Assembly (NCBI GenBank): GCA_958299035.1
Contig: CATQJL010000112.1
Coordinates: forward strand, 50,636,491-50,700,490
Length of the DNA stretch: 64,000 bases
DNA from: Cylicocyclus nassatus
Lineage: Eukaryota > Nematoda > Chromadorea > Rhabditida > Strongylidae
Direction of reading: 5' to 3'
Part shown: positions 1 through 11,109 of the stretch, piece after piece
Layout of the letters: each line of letters begins with the position of its first letter
Numbering within the stretch: the stretch's first letter is position 1
Program-made: the position numbers and the translations under genes
Notes under the pieces: generated by a model
What the model was told of the DNA's origin: nothing
Seen by the model: only the letters and a program-made list of their open reading frames with translations
Database searches by the model: none

Positions 1-216
1 GGTGTAATCGAGCATGCTGATCACCCCCGTGGGGGTGAACAGCAGTGCTAGAAATTTTAGCGTGGAGAAACGAACTTTGCCGATAGCACTTGCTACTGGT
101 CCTCCTATAACATGCGTATGTGGGCCAACAGTTTGCGGAGAAGGCACCGAAAAATTGAAGGAACGCATAAACATATATGTGTCCTTGCTGCAAGGTATTA
201 GAAAAAATAATTTTTA
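1..216. repeat. Fragment of Helitron-type minisatellite plus unassigned DNA
   Basis: The first 40 bases (AATCGAGCATGCTGATCACC and what follows) match the repeat unit found inside the Helitron-like elements at 1275-2355 and 49726-50700, so the window opens at the edge of another copy. The rest shows no gene I can support. A 17-base stretch near 78-95 recurs inverted near 1149-1166. Confidence 0.4.
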
Positions 217-586
217 GGAATTTATTGCATTGGCTTGTTAAGTTAAATTGTCTGCCTGAGCAACAACATGGATTTTTGCAAGACCATCTACCGGTACACA
301 GCTTTTTGACGTCCAATTTGATTGGACAGAAAGACTGAGTCTGAATAAGTCTATAGATGTAGTCTATTTTGACCTGAGTAAGGCATTCGACACAGTTGAT
401 CACAATCTTTTTTTGTCTAAGCTGGAGAGCTTGGGAGTGAGAGATTTACTACTGAGATGGTTCGAATCCTATCTTTAGGACAGAACCTTTTCTGTTCGTG
501 TACTCGACAGAATTTCTGCGGCTAGACCTTGTAAATCTGGATTTCCTCAAGGCAGTATTCTGTCACCGATTCTCCTTATTATTTAC
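217..586 (+). pseudogene. LINE reverse transcriptase, first part (decayed)
   Basis: Forward-strand translation gives CR1/Jockey-type RT motifs: a QHGF stretch near 265, FDLSKAFDTVDH near 370-410, and FPQGSILSPILL near 541-585. The frame is broken near 275, and a TAG stop sits near 478, so no functional protein can be made. RT would copy the LINE RNA at a nicked target. The sequence stops matching RT just after the QGSILSP motif, and the YxDD half resumes at about 2357, so the gene is interrupted by roughly 1.77 kb of foreign DNA. The 5' part of the LINE (ORF1, endonuclease) is absent, either truncated or outside the window. Confidence 0.75.
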
Positions 587-1274
587 CAGTGCGCCACCTC
601 TGCTTCGCAGAGGCTCGCATTGGCTCTACTATCTAGGCCCTACTCATTTTCGAATAATGATGGCATTGGAACTCACCCAGCAATGCCGACTACCACGAAC
701 AAAATGTAAACAACTACTCATTCCGAAGGGTTTTTCATGTGTCGGTGAGTTCGCGTGAATAAAAGTTTTTGCAAGAAAACAAACGCAAATTTTTTGTAAG
801 TTTTCGATTTTCCCATGGTCTTGACAGTCGCCATAAGAACAGTAGTCACCGTGAGCTACATTTTTGTGCAAAAATCTCGTCAAATGCCCTTGTAAAATTA
901 TGGCGAATTGACCATTTACATAACCAATATCTTTGGCGCCGTTTTTTATAAATTAATGAACTAATCACTTTTTTGGGCCTAATTCTTGGCTTGCACATTT
1001 ACTTGCCATAAACATCCACGATTCTGCGAAAAATGGATTTACGGGCCCAATTTTGCGGGCCAAATACGAAGTAGATCCGGTTGACTCGCAATTTTTGAGA
1101 GACCCTCTCAACGAATCTGCTTGTGCTTTTGCACGTTGGACTTCCATGCCAGTAGCAAGTGCTATGCAAGATTTGAGCTCAGGACGTTGGCTGGAACACG
1201 CTCTACGAATTTCGTGACAGACAGAGATTCACACACACAAACGTAAACAACCCTTAGCCCGTTATTATAAGTTA
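587..1274. other. Unassigned DNA inserted in the LINE
   Basis: This stretch separates the two halves of the RT together with the adjacent Helitron. It has no terminal repeats that I can see and no credible ORF. It may be an older insertion into which the Helitron later moved, or extra DNA carried at the Helitron 3' end. Confidence 0.4.
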
Positions 1275-2355
1275 CTAGCTGGCTTACCCGGCTCCGCCGT
1301 ATCCGGACCAAACTTGGCACACATACACTTCGGGCCCCGGCGGGTGTGACAGTCCACTTTTCGTTATCGATCGATGTCGATTTTACCGATTTTTATCGAT
1401 TTTTTTGCAGAGTTCACCTACAGGGCTAGGAGTTGGCACAGGGGGGGGGGGAAGTGAGCATGGGGATTCCGAATACAATATTAGTTTTCAGAATCATCGA
1501 TTATTTTTATTGATTTTATCGATTTTTTTGCAAAGTTTGACATGCGAGGCTGGGATTTTGTACAGGGAAGTAATCGAGCATGCTGATTACGAACACAATA
1601 TCAGTTTTCAGGATCGTCCATTACTTTTATCGATTTTATCGATTTTTTGAAAATTTGAGCTAGGGGGCTGGAATTTGGCACAGGGGCGTAATCGAGCATG
1701 CTGATCACCCCCCTTGGGGATGATCAGCATGCTCGATTACCCCCCTGTGCCAACTCCCAGCCCCGTAGCTCAAACTTTGCAAAAAAATCGATAAAATCGA
1801 TAAAAGTAATCGATAATTCTGAAAAGCAATATTGTATTCGGAATCCCCATGCTCGATTACCCCCCTGTGCCAACTCCCAGCCCCCTAGCTCAAACTTTGC
1901 AAAAAAATCGATAAAATCGATAAAAGTAATCGATAATCCCGAAAACCAATATTGTATTCGGAATCCCCATGCTCGGTTACCCCCCTGTGCCAACTCCCAG
2001 CCCCGTAGCTCAAACTTTGCAAAAAAATCGATAAAATCGATAAAAGTAATCGATAATCCTGAAAACCAATATTGTATTCGGAATCCCCATGCTCGATTAC
2101 CCCCCTGTGCAAACTCCCAGCCCCGTAGGTGAACTCAGCAAAAAATCGATAAAAATCGATAAAATCGATATCGATCGATGACGAAAAGTAGCCTATGACA
2201 CCCGCCGGGGCCCGTAGTGTATGTGTGCCAAGTTTGGTCCGGATCGGTTCAGAAATGGAATTTTCTATTCGGAACACACGTACACACAGACAGACAGACG
2301 GACATACAGACAGACATACAGACAGACAAACAGACATTCAGCTTTATATATAAGA
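1275..2355 (-). mobile_element. Non-autonomous Helitron-like element, palindromic
   Basis: Read on the - strand it begins TCTTATATATAAAGC, preceded by A, and ends with a GC-rich hairpin (CCGGGC-type stem around GGA in the best copy), then GCCAGCTAG followed by T. That is the Helitron signature: 5' TC, 3' hairpin plus CTRR, insertion between A and T. It carries a (CTGT)n tract next to the 5' end. The 5'-end module near 2170-2245 is repeated in inverted orientation at 1313-1380, making the element a large palindrome with its centre near 1712. There is no Rep/helicase ORF, so it must depend on a helper. Confidence 0.7.
1390..2150. repeat. About 120-bp minisatellite inside the Helitron
   Basis: Units of about 120 bp start near 1751, 1871, 1991 and 2111 and contain CAACTCCCAGCCCC, CAAACTTTGCAAAAAAATCG and several ATCGAT motifs. 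The left half (1390-1710) has the same units in opposite orientation. Apparent ORFs across this stretch are translations of the repeat. Confidence 0.8.
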
Positions 2356-2356
2356 T

Positions 2357-3302
2357 GATACTATTGACCTGTTAGCCTGTCTTATCACAGATCTACGAGT
2401 CAGAGTGGCTGCGAACGCTGATGATGTTAAAATATATATCGTCTATGACCAGCGCGACAAGAGGAATGCTCATGCAGCACTTCGTAGCTCAACTTCTCGA
2501 ATGATTGTGTGGGCAGATAGATGGAACATTAAAGTAAATTACTCCAAAAGTTGTATTGATCCCATTGGCAGATTTTAAACTGAGATACTCTTGTCAAATA
2601 GACTAAATCGCCGCTCCAGGAATTCGAATATAGTATGCGAGCGCAGTGTGCAATCTTCTGATTCTAAACTTCTTCTTAGAATCTATAAAACCTTTGTTCT
2701 GCCAGTTGTGGAGTACTGCAGCTTGTATGGAATCCTACTTTGGAAAAAGATGTTGATAAAATTGAAAAAAAATTCAAAGAATATTTAATAAGATTGTTTT
2801 TTACCGCGCATTTCCCAATCCGCCCTTTCGCCTTGCCAAACTATACAACAGAATCCACAAGTTATGTCTCAAAACCCATTTTTACAGAAGATTGTTGGCA
2901 GGTACTCTTATGGTCTTCAAAGTTCTGCGAGCCGAGGTGGGTTTGAAACCCAGAAAGTACTGGGTTTTTCAACCTATCAGTGAACGCAGGGCCTCTTTTA
3001 ATCTGGTTGTTTCTAGGTTTGGAAGGCACAACACTCGTTGCAACGCAACGACTTCTTTTACCGAGCAGCTAGCAGCTCCGATCTTGAATAAACTTCCACC
3101 ACCGTTCTTAGCTTCAAATTCAGTGGCTCAATTGAATACGGCGTTAAAGAAAGTAGATTTATTGCAGTTAATGGGAGTTGACGACGTGAAGTGTTCCTTT
3201 TTTTCAAAGTCATTTTGCCATCCTTTCTTTGGCATGATCCGAAGCATTCTTTTGATAATATCAACCGGCATTTTGGTAGCATGTAGCAGAAGGTTTCTTT
3301 AG
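2357..3302 (+). pseudogene. LINE reverse transcriptase, second part (decayed)
   Basis: Translation resumes after the insertion with a TIDLL segment and the RT catalytic motif written as ADDVKIY (2425-2450 region), then a conserved C-terminal stretch with YKTFVLPVVEY (near 2685-2720) and RKYWVFQP (near 2955). The same region in the 10.5-14.5 kb LINE reads YKAFVIPIVEY and SKYWVFRP, so both belong to one clade. Stops and frame changes near 2577 and 2780-2900 make it non-functional. The Tyr of YADD has become Asn. Confidence 0.7.
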
Positions 3303-3718
3303 GTTTCTTTCTTATACTATACGTTTTTGTCTTGTTTAGCTCTGTTAACCTTACTGTACTTTCAAAAACTCACTCAACCTTCCTCGGGGCTGTGACCAGC
3401 TAGCTTCCGCCCGTAGGCTCGCTGGCCTTCACAAAAGGGGGACTCTAATTTCTGAAAGACAGTGAGATTAACAGTTAGTTTAATGTGCTCTCTACCCTCA
3501 GAGTAAACTCTGGCCACTTCTCCCAAGATAATCCCAGGGACACTTTTTGAGGCCTTAAGTTTTTCAGTGCTTCCTGCAGCGTACTTGCCAACGATTGGTT
3601 CATGCGTGTTTTTCATGTGCGGTTGACTAACCATGCAATGTGATATACGTGTTTGTTAATAACCGCTCCGATCAGGATTAAAGAGCACTTTTTGGTGCAT
3701 TTGAATGAATAAATAAAT
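3303..3718 (+). repeat. LINE 3' untranslated end with AATAAATA tail
   Basis: Non-coding DNA follows the RT and ends in GAATGAATAAATAAATG at about 3697-3714. The other two LINEs in the window end in the same (AAAT)n type of tail, so I take this as the 3' end of the element. Confidence 0.5.
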
Positions 3719-6700
3719 GTGTAATTCATCAACTGCCTTCTACTGCAGTTTTATTCCAGATTTCATGAACAGCATCGTGATTGGCTATTGCTCTGTCCCA
3801 TCAAATTAGCATCAACTATACCTTTGAAATGTCACTATAATACCTGTAAAGGAATGGATAGTGCACCAGGCTTGGCACAGATAGCCTGTAGCATTAATTG
3901 CAATCTGTAAGTAAGCAAAGATTATTTCAAACGAATGAAACTTAGAGTTTAATCCATCAAAATTCCCATATATAAAAAACATTCAGCTGCGTGGCAGAAA
4001 GGAGAGGGGGTGGAGAATAAAAGTCATTAACAGGGTTCTATGTTGACCTCTGTTAAGAATCGTTTCTGGAAAATTCTACCTTTTTTGCACTTTGCTTTAG
4101 CGATTTAATGCGCCAAATATTTCCAATAAGAAACACTCTATCTCAGTTGAGCTGAATCTGTGCTCTTTCGGACTTATTCAATAGCTGAACATACACCTTC
4201 AATTTCTCTCAAACCCGTGAACTTAAACTTGATAATCTCCACACTTGCAGTAAACTCCTCGGGGTAGTAAGATAGTACATTTTATGGGTTGGATTCCGCT
4301 AGATTCCGTTTTGCTTACGTTGTTTACTCATTGTGCTTATGCATTGCATGCAACGGGCAACTCACCGTAGGCAAAAATCTGAAAGAATCGTAAAATCTGG
4401 CCTCATATTGTGCTAAACAGGTACTTCTATACTTCAAAGAGGCGCCGTGCCGGGCTTAGTCGAGTGGTGCCTTTGAAATAAGAATTTGTTTACTCAACCA
4501 AGATATGGCCACGCTACGGTGATGTCAAATGAATCGGACGATTGTGCCTCGTTTTTTTCGAAAAACGAGCGGTATTGTAAAATGTGGTAAAGCAGTTAGA
4601 ATCAGCATATCAAAGTTGTATGGGCAACCATTAACAATGAGTTACTGATACAGTATGTGGGTTAATCGGATTTGGTGAAAACGCAAACAAATGTCGAATT
4701 ACAGTCGATTTGCAACTGGATGTTCGAATAATTTTGCGGATAAGTCCCAGTAATTTAGGGTCGAATCCTTCCTGAGGTGCCTCTTTGCAACTATACATTT
4801 GCTGAATTCTTTGATGGCAATTGTCAGAATCAGTTTAGAGATTTAATGTGCCCGCGCAGAGCTAATAGAACTCCTTGCTGCAGATCACGACAGCTTTCGC
4901 CTTCCAAACATAGCTTTGTAACAGCCCTTTTGTTTTTCAACACAACTATGTTTATATACAGGTTCGCAAGCAACCAAACCGCGTCGGATTCAGCACAATG
5001 TTCAGTAATCCCGTTTATTAGCCAAAATATACTAACGTTTTATGTTAGTACATTGCGCAAAAGTGGTTGCTAACTGTTCGCTGGCCCACATGTAAGGAAA
5101 TATGAGGATTCAAAATTGATGCAAAACCAATGAAGTCAATAAAATTGAAAAGAGATAAGTTATATGGCTGAAAAGGCAGAATCTGCTTTAATGTTACTCA
5201 TGTGGTAGTAGGTACAGTAGAAATGAGGCTTCGCTTTTTACGGCAAAAAATCTGGGTCCAAGAGGCTTGATAAGGTTCTACTGGCTATGTGTCGAGTAAT
5301 CGCTGTTCGTGTAAATAGAAAAACCCAACTTTTTTTGTAAACTGAAATTGAATCCGCAGATTCAAACCATGCTTCTCTTCCCAAACAATTCAAAAGGAAC
5401 AATTGAAAAACAAAAGAGGGTACACTGCGTTTTGGAGCAGTCAATCACTATCGTTTCCATTCATAAGAGTACTAAAATACTCTTAATGGATGGATATATT
5501 TAGAAGGAAACAGCTTATTGTCCAGCAAATGATAATAATACTAAGGTTACGATAGGAAACTCTTCGACGTACATAACCTGAGAAGCTCCCTCGGAATATT
5601 CGCCATCACTGTACGATCATTAAAGCATTCTACAAAGTGGAAACATAGTCAAGAAAGACGAAATTGAGTGTCTAACTATTATAGCAATGTTGATTCGGAA
5701 TAAAAGCAGACAACTCATTATGCATCGCGCACAACTCTCGCGATTTCAGTCGCCACGCGATTTGGCAATCTCCCAGATCTCTTCAAATCCAACACCTGCA
5801 GACTAATACGCATGAGGATTAGAAAACTTTGTGCTACAAGATGCTGTTTGAACAAAATTCTCCTTGAATTCTGAGCCGAACTCATCCGTGCCATATAAAA
5901 CTTTACAGCAAAAGGCGATTGCAGGTCTTTTGCACTATCCAGCAAAGTAGACCTAGTCCATTTGATGGTAGAAAAGCGCTAGGGTTTTTCACTTTCCAGC
6001 GGAGAAAAATGAAATAATTTCAAAAATGACCGATTTTTAAACCTGCCGAGACGCCAGAAAAAGTGAGTACTTTCGATTTTTTCGCGACATTTTCATTCAA
6101 AAATTTTCCGTTCAATCCAAACTTGGCATTACTGGAGCGAAGACTGCTTTATCCTACTTCATTTCAACATAAGTTATACTCTCTCAAAGTGGAGGCTTTT
6201 GAAAAAAGTTGTTGGCAATCTTTAGGCCAGCAAATCTTTATTGTGATAGATACAGTCACGCAAAAGCATCTGTTTTATAGCCATTGATTTGCTGGTTACA
6301 GCATTTTTTATTGCGCCCAGAAATGTCTTTATAAAAAAGAATTATCTCGGTTAAAAGTTGAAGTATAGAAAACGTGCATTAATTATGAATTAACCTAATA
6401 TAAATCTAGTCGAAGTGATTTTGCTGCAATTTTCGTAAATTTGTTCTAGTTGTAGAATTTTCGAAAGCAACACTTCTACAATTTTTTAAAGTGTTTGAGT
6501 CTCCATTTCCTAGTCGTGCGGCGGAGGTCACTGCCAGATGCGTAACGGACAAAAGACTTGCATGTGCTTCGGGTGCACGCAATGTGGTAAAAAACTCCAC
6601 TTAAGAATTTGAAGTAAAATAAAGATTTTGAAGAGTTGACCCAGTGTCAGAATTTAGAATCCTAAAGATTTAGTTGATTTTTAGTTGCCCTCTGCAAGTT

Positions 6701-6790
6701 GGCTCAATCAAACTTGAGCATCTCTCTAGACTCTGCTAAAAAATCATAATCTTTATAGCACTTAAGCAAATTTTTGTTTTCATGTGAGTA
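3719..6790. other. Long stretch without a recognised gene
   Basis: I see no transposon ends and no gene that can be named. Weak candidates only: a possible 61-bp - strand exon near 3848-3908, flanked by ACAG and GTATTA, and an open stretch at 5718-5945 (-) that could be an exon. Neither has motifs that allow a call. Confidence 0.3.
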
Positions 6791-6871
6791 TCAAGTGGGG
6801 CATGCTGTACGCTTTAGGAGAATAAGCAAGATAAGCAGGAAAATGATTGATGTTTCCTGCAGATTCACCTT

Positions 6872-7208
6872 CTACAAAAACAAGAAAAACAAAATGATCT
6901 GAAAGTGGCAAACTCCTCTCCTTCCAGACCCATCCCCTGTTTTTAGACTCCTTAGCTCATTAGCTACATGCACGCGAGATACAAAATCAAACTTGTACTT
7001 GTGTACATACACTGAAACATTCTCGGCCAATCCAATTTTTAGCTGACTGCCATTTCGGATTAGCGCATACTTTGCATCGTCAAGACTGGTAATGTTAATG
7101 TTTATGTTTGATATAGATTTCCCAAAAATGTAAACAGATTCTGCTTTTGCCCAAATGGTTTCATCGTGAACTAGCAGTTCAAACCCAACGGGAGGTCGTA
7201 TGATCCTA
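6872..7208 (-). CDS. Probable host exon, protein unknown
   Basis: On the - strand an uninterrupted frame of about 110 codons follows a plausible acceptor (CCTATTTAG at about 7209). It reads like real protein, with segments DETIWAKAESVYIFGKS and AENVSVYVHKYKFDF and several N-glycosylation-type sites (NIT, NGS, NVS). In the unspliced frame it ends in a hydrophobic tail and TAG at 6872-6874. Alternatively a 42-base intron (GTTTGC...TTGTAG) removes that tail, and the frame continues through a very hydrophobic stretch (SIIFLLILLILL) to TGA at 6791. Both ends fit a secreted or membrane-anchored surface protein. I do not recognise the family, and upstream exons were not found. Confidence 0.4.
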
Positions 7209-7914
7209 AATAGGATGACATGTGCGACCCACCATTGAGTCGCATGTTCTTAAGAGTGATGAATTCTTAAAGCTAGTAATTTCAGTCTAGGGATGTTCGA
7301 AACTTTTCCCAATAGCCCTATATCAAATTAGTTGCGGATTGAAAGTCTTTCAAATTTTGAATTGCAGAAAGACGACAGCCACCCAAATAATGGGTACTAT
7401 GACGATTATTTCAATTCGTTTTTATGATGTGCACTGAAGAAGCGACATACGAAAATAATTTTGACCATCGTTGGGGAACGTTCATGCATTTCTCGCTACC
7501 AATTCAACTCGAAAATGGCAACTTTGATTGATTAGCGAAGCCAGGTATGGGTCATTCCTTGAACAGCAGAGAATTTTTGTAAATTGTTGCATATTTTGGG
7601 CTCAGTATCGCAGTTCAATCCTTTTTTCGAAGAATATAGAGAAATAGTATAGAGAAATAAAATGAATCCAATCGCGATGTTTATGTAGTGTTCAATCGCA
7701 TTTTTTGTTCAGAATATGGATGAGTAAAGTGAACAGTCTTGAGCACACATCACGGCCGGTAGTAAACCCCCTCGAGTCGTGATGACTCGCTCGGAGCACG
7801 GCAAGTGCCCGGCAAATGTCTTTTTGGTGCCGCCCCCCCCCCCTTGATAAGGGAAAGGCGACGTGACCGAGGCATATGCCCGGCGTAACGCTGCGGCAAC
7901 GCCGCCGGCACAAA
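7209..7914. other. Unassigned, probable intron or intergenic
   Basis: This lies upstream (on the - strand) of the probable exon. No further exon is convincing, although a hydrophobic - strand segment near 7360-7430 (IEIIVIVPIIWVAVVFL) might encode a membrane helix. Confidence 0.25.
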
Positions 7915-8507
7915 AAGGCAGCACCAGCTCAGATAATCGCCAAGGGCAGGCGGCAATGCGAAGTTTGAGCAAGCAGGCACCGGAAAAATAGTTCGCCGAT
8001 TTCATGCGGTCCGCTTGCAGAAATTTGAAAGAATATTGGTCAATTTTTGGGGGAATGCTCGGAGATGTATCGCGGTTTTTTTATAGATTAGTTGCGGCGC
8101 AGTGGCCGCATTCTCGCGGACTTTCCGCGAGAATATGCAAAAATTTTGGGGGCCGCACGGTCTTTGTGAAGGACCGCACAACCCCCAGGTACTTTCCGCT
8201 GAGAGAAAGTACCTCAAACTTGAGTAATTAAACCAACGATGACACGTCTGCCACACAGAGTCTTACCTGTGCTCGACGTATGCCCGAAACTGCGTAAAAA
8301 GAGTCCGAGCGCCTGCTGAAAGAAATTATTTGCCGAGGCTTGCAAAAAATGCTGTATTGCTGCCCGCTGGCAGAATATGCGACCGTAAAGGAAGTGCCGC
8401 CCGCTGAAGGTTTGGCCACGCCCCAATATTTTGCTGACCGCCTGCAGAAAAGCGCGAATTTGCGGACCGCCTGCCCCCGGCGATTACCTGAGAAACCGAA
8501 TGCAAAC
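7915..8507. repeat. Hairpin-rich MITE, copy 1 (inverted relative to 47790-48429)
   Basis: The stretch shares most of its length, in reverse orientation, with the element at 47790-48429: AGATAATCGCC near 7938, the hairpin TCTCGCGGA-CTT-TCCGCGAGA near 8112-8132, the GTACTTTC...GAAAGTAC hairpin near 8190-8213, and GCGATTACCTGAG near 8480. The terminal TIR seen in the 47.8 kb copy is eroded here. ORFs in this GC-rich block are chance readings. Confidence 0.6.
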
Positions 8508-9424
8508 GTTTGAGATAAATAGGTGCGTTTTTTCTTCAGGCATCAATTGCATCACATCCCATATAAAGTGTGACAACGAATGAGACTGCGAACCGTATAT
8601 GAAGAGGGGAATCCCGTTAAAAAAATCTAGAGGAAGAGAGTTGTTTTAATTCTATCAGGAATTTTTAGAACAATAGACAGTTAATACCAAACAGCCGTGG
8701 AAGAATCGTAAGCTAACTGCAATGCCAATAGTGGCTCCCATGATAAAAAAAAACATGTGACTCGCGCGAAAAATGAATAAACATTTTGATTCGGAGAGAA
8801 GCAACGAGGGGGAGGGAGTGACCCCCATACGAATGTTTTTCTCCGCTGTTCCTCCGCGGCACAGTCTTTAGTTTTCCTCTAGCCTTTTTGAAGTCTCCGT
8901 GGGCTCCAGTAACGCACTTACGTTCCATCTTTTGGTTGCACTTTTCCTTACTAGTCTTTGTCTTATAATCAATACTAATCCGAGTGCGATGTGCTAGTCG
9001 AACTGCAACGAAATTATTGCATCGAAGTTGAAATCATGGAGGAATTCTTCTTATTTTGCCTTGAGCCACAAAGGAACTTATGCCGACTTTTTTAAAAGTT
9101 TTGTGATAATTCGAAACACTGTGGGTGCTCCATTTCTATCTTTAAACCCAAACGTTTTCGTGACCCACATATTTTTTTGTTTTCAACATGAAAGAAAATG
9201 GGAACTATCCTCATTGACCGCATCTGCTTGAAACAGCATAAGATTTACTAGCTCACCGTCGAAGGACTAATCATAGATTACGATAAACTAGCAGCAGCAT
9301 TTTTCACATAATAAAAAAGTCCGATTCATAGCACAAAAAGGAAGGGCCAATTAAACAGCTAGTTTCAACCACAATATCAAAGCAAACGATTCCTCGGTAG
9401 AGAATTTTTCTTGTTTCAAAGTAT
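8508..9424. other. No gene recognised
   Basis: No terminal repeats, no splice-flanked coding stretch and no RNA gene were recognised here. Confidence 0.3.
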
Positions 9425-9426
9425 TA

Positions 9427-10337
9427 TTAGGTTGGTGCGAAAGTAATGCGAGTTTTTCTAGCCCTTATTTCAGGACAATTTTTCTCCATCAAACTGTCTT
9501 CTTTGAAAAGAACTTAGCATGCTTTCAAGAAGTTTCTTTTATCCTCTATCTAATGGTGGTTGAAACGGGCTTCTAGCTTCATTAGTTAAGAAATAATAGG
9601 GCTTCACACAACCGCCCTTGGAACCAGCATTTACTTTTCTGGCCAAAAATCAAGCCCGAATAAAGGCAAACTTTTGAAACTCTAGCTGCTGTATTCAACG
9701 GAAAATATCTACATTATACACATTTTTTTCCCATTTTCTCAGACATTACCTAGACTGAAATTTAGAGGCCTCAACATGAGTAGGCGTTTTGATCAGTCTG
9801 TGTCCCATAAAATTCCTTGAAAGAGTGCAATCGCTAAAGCTTCACTCATTTGTATAAGCATAAGAGGGGGCCTCCTGCCGATAGTTTTTACAGAGTTGTG
9901 TAGCTGTTTATTACGCAGAAAATTAACAAAACTCCATATTTTGGAGTTTACATAAGCCTGCGGAAAAATGTTCAAAAAAGCAAACAATTTTGAATTCCAA
10001 TTTTTTTCTTTCTGCAAACCTTGTCGTCCTAAGCTGTTCCAGCTTTATTTGTAGTGTTACGGCTACAAGGTAGGCTACTTATCATTTACATTAACAAATT
10101 TTGAAGGGAGTTATGACCAGCCGAAAACGAGATTTTAGATAAAAAAAATTTTTTGCTTATCAATCCATATTTTTCTGCCCTTTGGTAATATGAGTATAAA
10201 GAGATGTCGCTGTAATGCGAAAGGTTTGATGCTTTTAATGTTTTTTATCACGTTGAAAAATATAGATATTTTAGAAAGTTCTAGCAGGAAACGAAGTGAG
10301 GACTTGCAAAACGCGCATTACTTTTGCACCAACCTAA
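9427..10337. mobile_element. mariner-type element, non-autonomous
   Basis: The termini are inverted repeats beginning TTAGGTTGGTGCGAAAGTAA and ending TTACTTTTGCACCAACCTAA, flanked by TA on both sides (9425-9426 and 10338-10339). This terminal sequence is typical of Tc1/mariner superfamily members of the mariner branch. The element is 911 bp, shorter than a coding mariner of about 1.3 kb, and no D,D34D-type transposase can be read from it, so it is a deletion derivative or MITE. Confidence 0.8.
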
Positions 10338-11109
10338 TATTTTTCTTGTTTTGAAGTACCATCCTTTCATAGCTTTGCGATATCCCTGTTGAACAACAAC
10401 AGCGACAGTGTTCAATCTAATCCGAGGATCGAAAATGCTCTCAAATTCTCTGGAAAGTGTAGATTTATTTATTTATTTATTTATTCAATACGCACAAGGC
10501 GTGCCATATTTGAAACAAAAACCGAATACTCAGAGCTTGAACAGTAAAGAAAGTAACAAAACATACCAAAAGCTCGAGTCCAGCCCCGTGAATGGAAAGG
10601 GGTAAGCCTGTGGACCGTGTATGAATATCAGTGCAGATGCTCGGTGGAGTCTGTCCCATGCCCCCTGCTTGCAGCAAAAGTGATCTTAGAGTATTCAACT
10701 TAAGCAATTATAATTCGGGAATAGATGTAGTAAGAGAAATTTGCCCGACTGATTCGGGGGAGAGAGCAGAACTCCGAGATAAAAGATTGTGATACAAAAA
10801 ATGTCAGGTCAGACAAGCTTCCCGAATAACTACGGAGGGATGAACCGGACCCGAACCACGTGTGGATGAAGTAAAAATCCGAACAGCGAGTGACTTAAAG
10901 GTTCACCGATCACAAACTTGGTACATGAGAGAGCTATCAATGGAAAACCTTCTGCGCGATGAGTGAGAGATTGACAGAGTTGGTCGATTACATAGTACTG
11001 GAGTAGGCCCGAACACGCGTAGCAGTGAGTGTGTGAAGGGTTCGGCAAGGTTCGGCAGGCAAACGGTAGCACTATACGAGCGATGACAAGAAAGTCCTCT
11101 GGAAGAAAA

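Noticed and set aside
1698..2132. 144-codon + strand ORF with repeated peptide ANSQPRSSNFAKKS
   Set aside because: It is a translation of the Helitron 120-bp minisatellite; the opposite strand gives equally long ORFs.
1390..2150. Regular repeat array as a CRISPR
   Set aside because: The units are about 120 bp and contiguous, with no spacers and no cas genes, and the window is eukaryotic.
7709..8426. Several overlapping 60-98-codon ORFs
   Set aside because: They fall in the GC-rich hairpin MITE, on both strands, with no domain or codon pattern.
9427..10337. Coding mariner transposase
   Set aside because: No D,D34D motif or long frame; only the termini are of mariner type.
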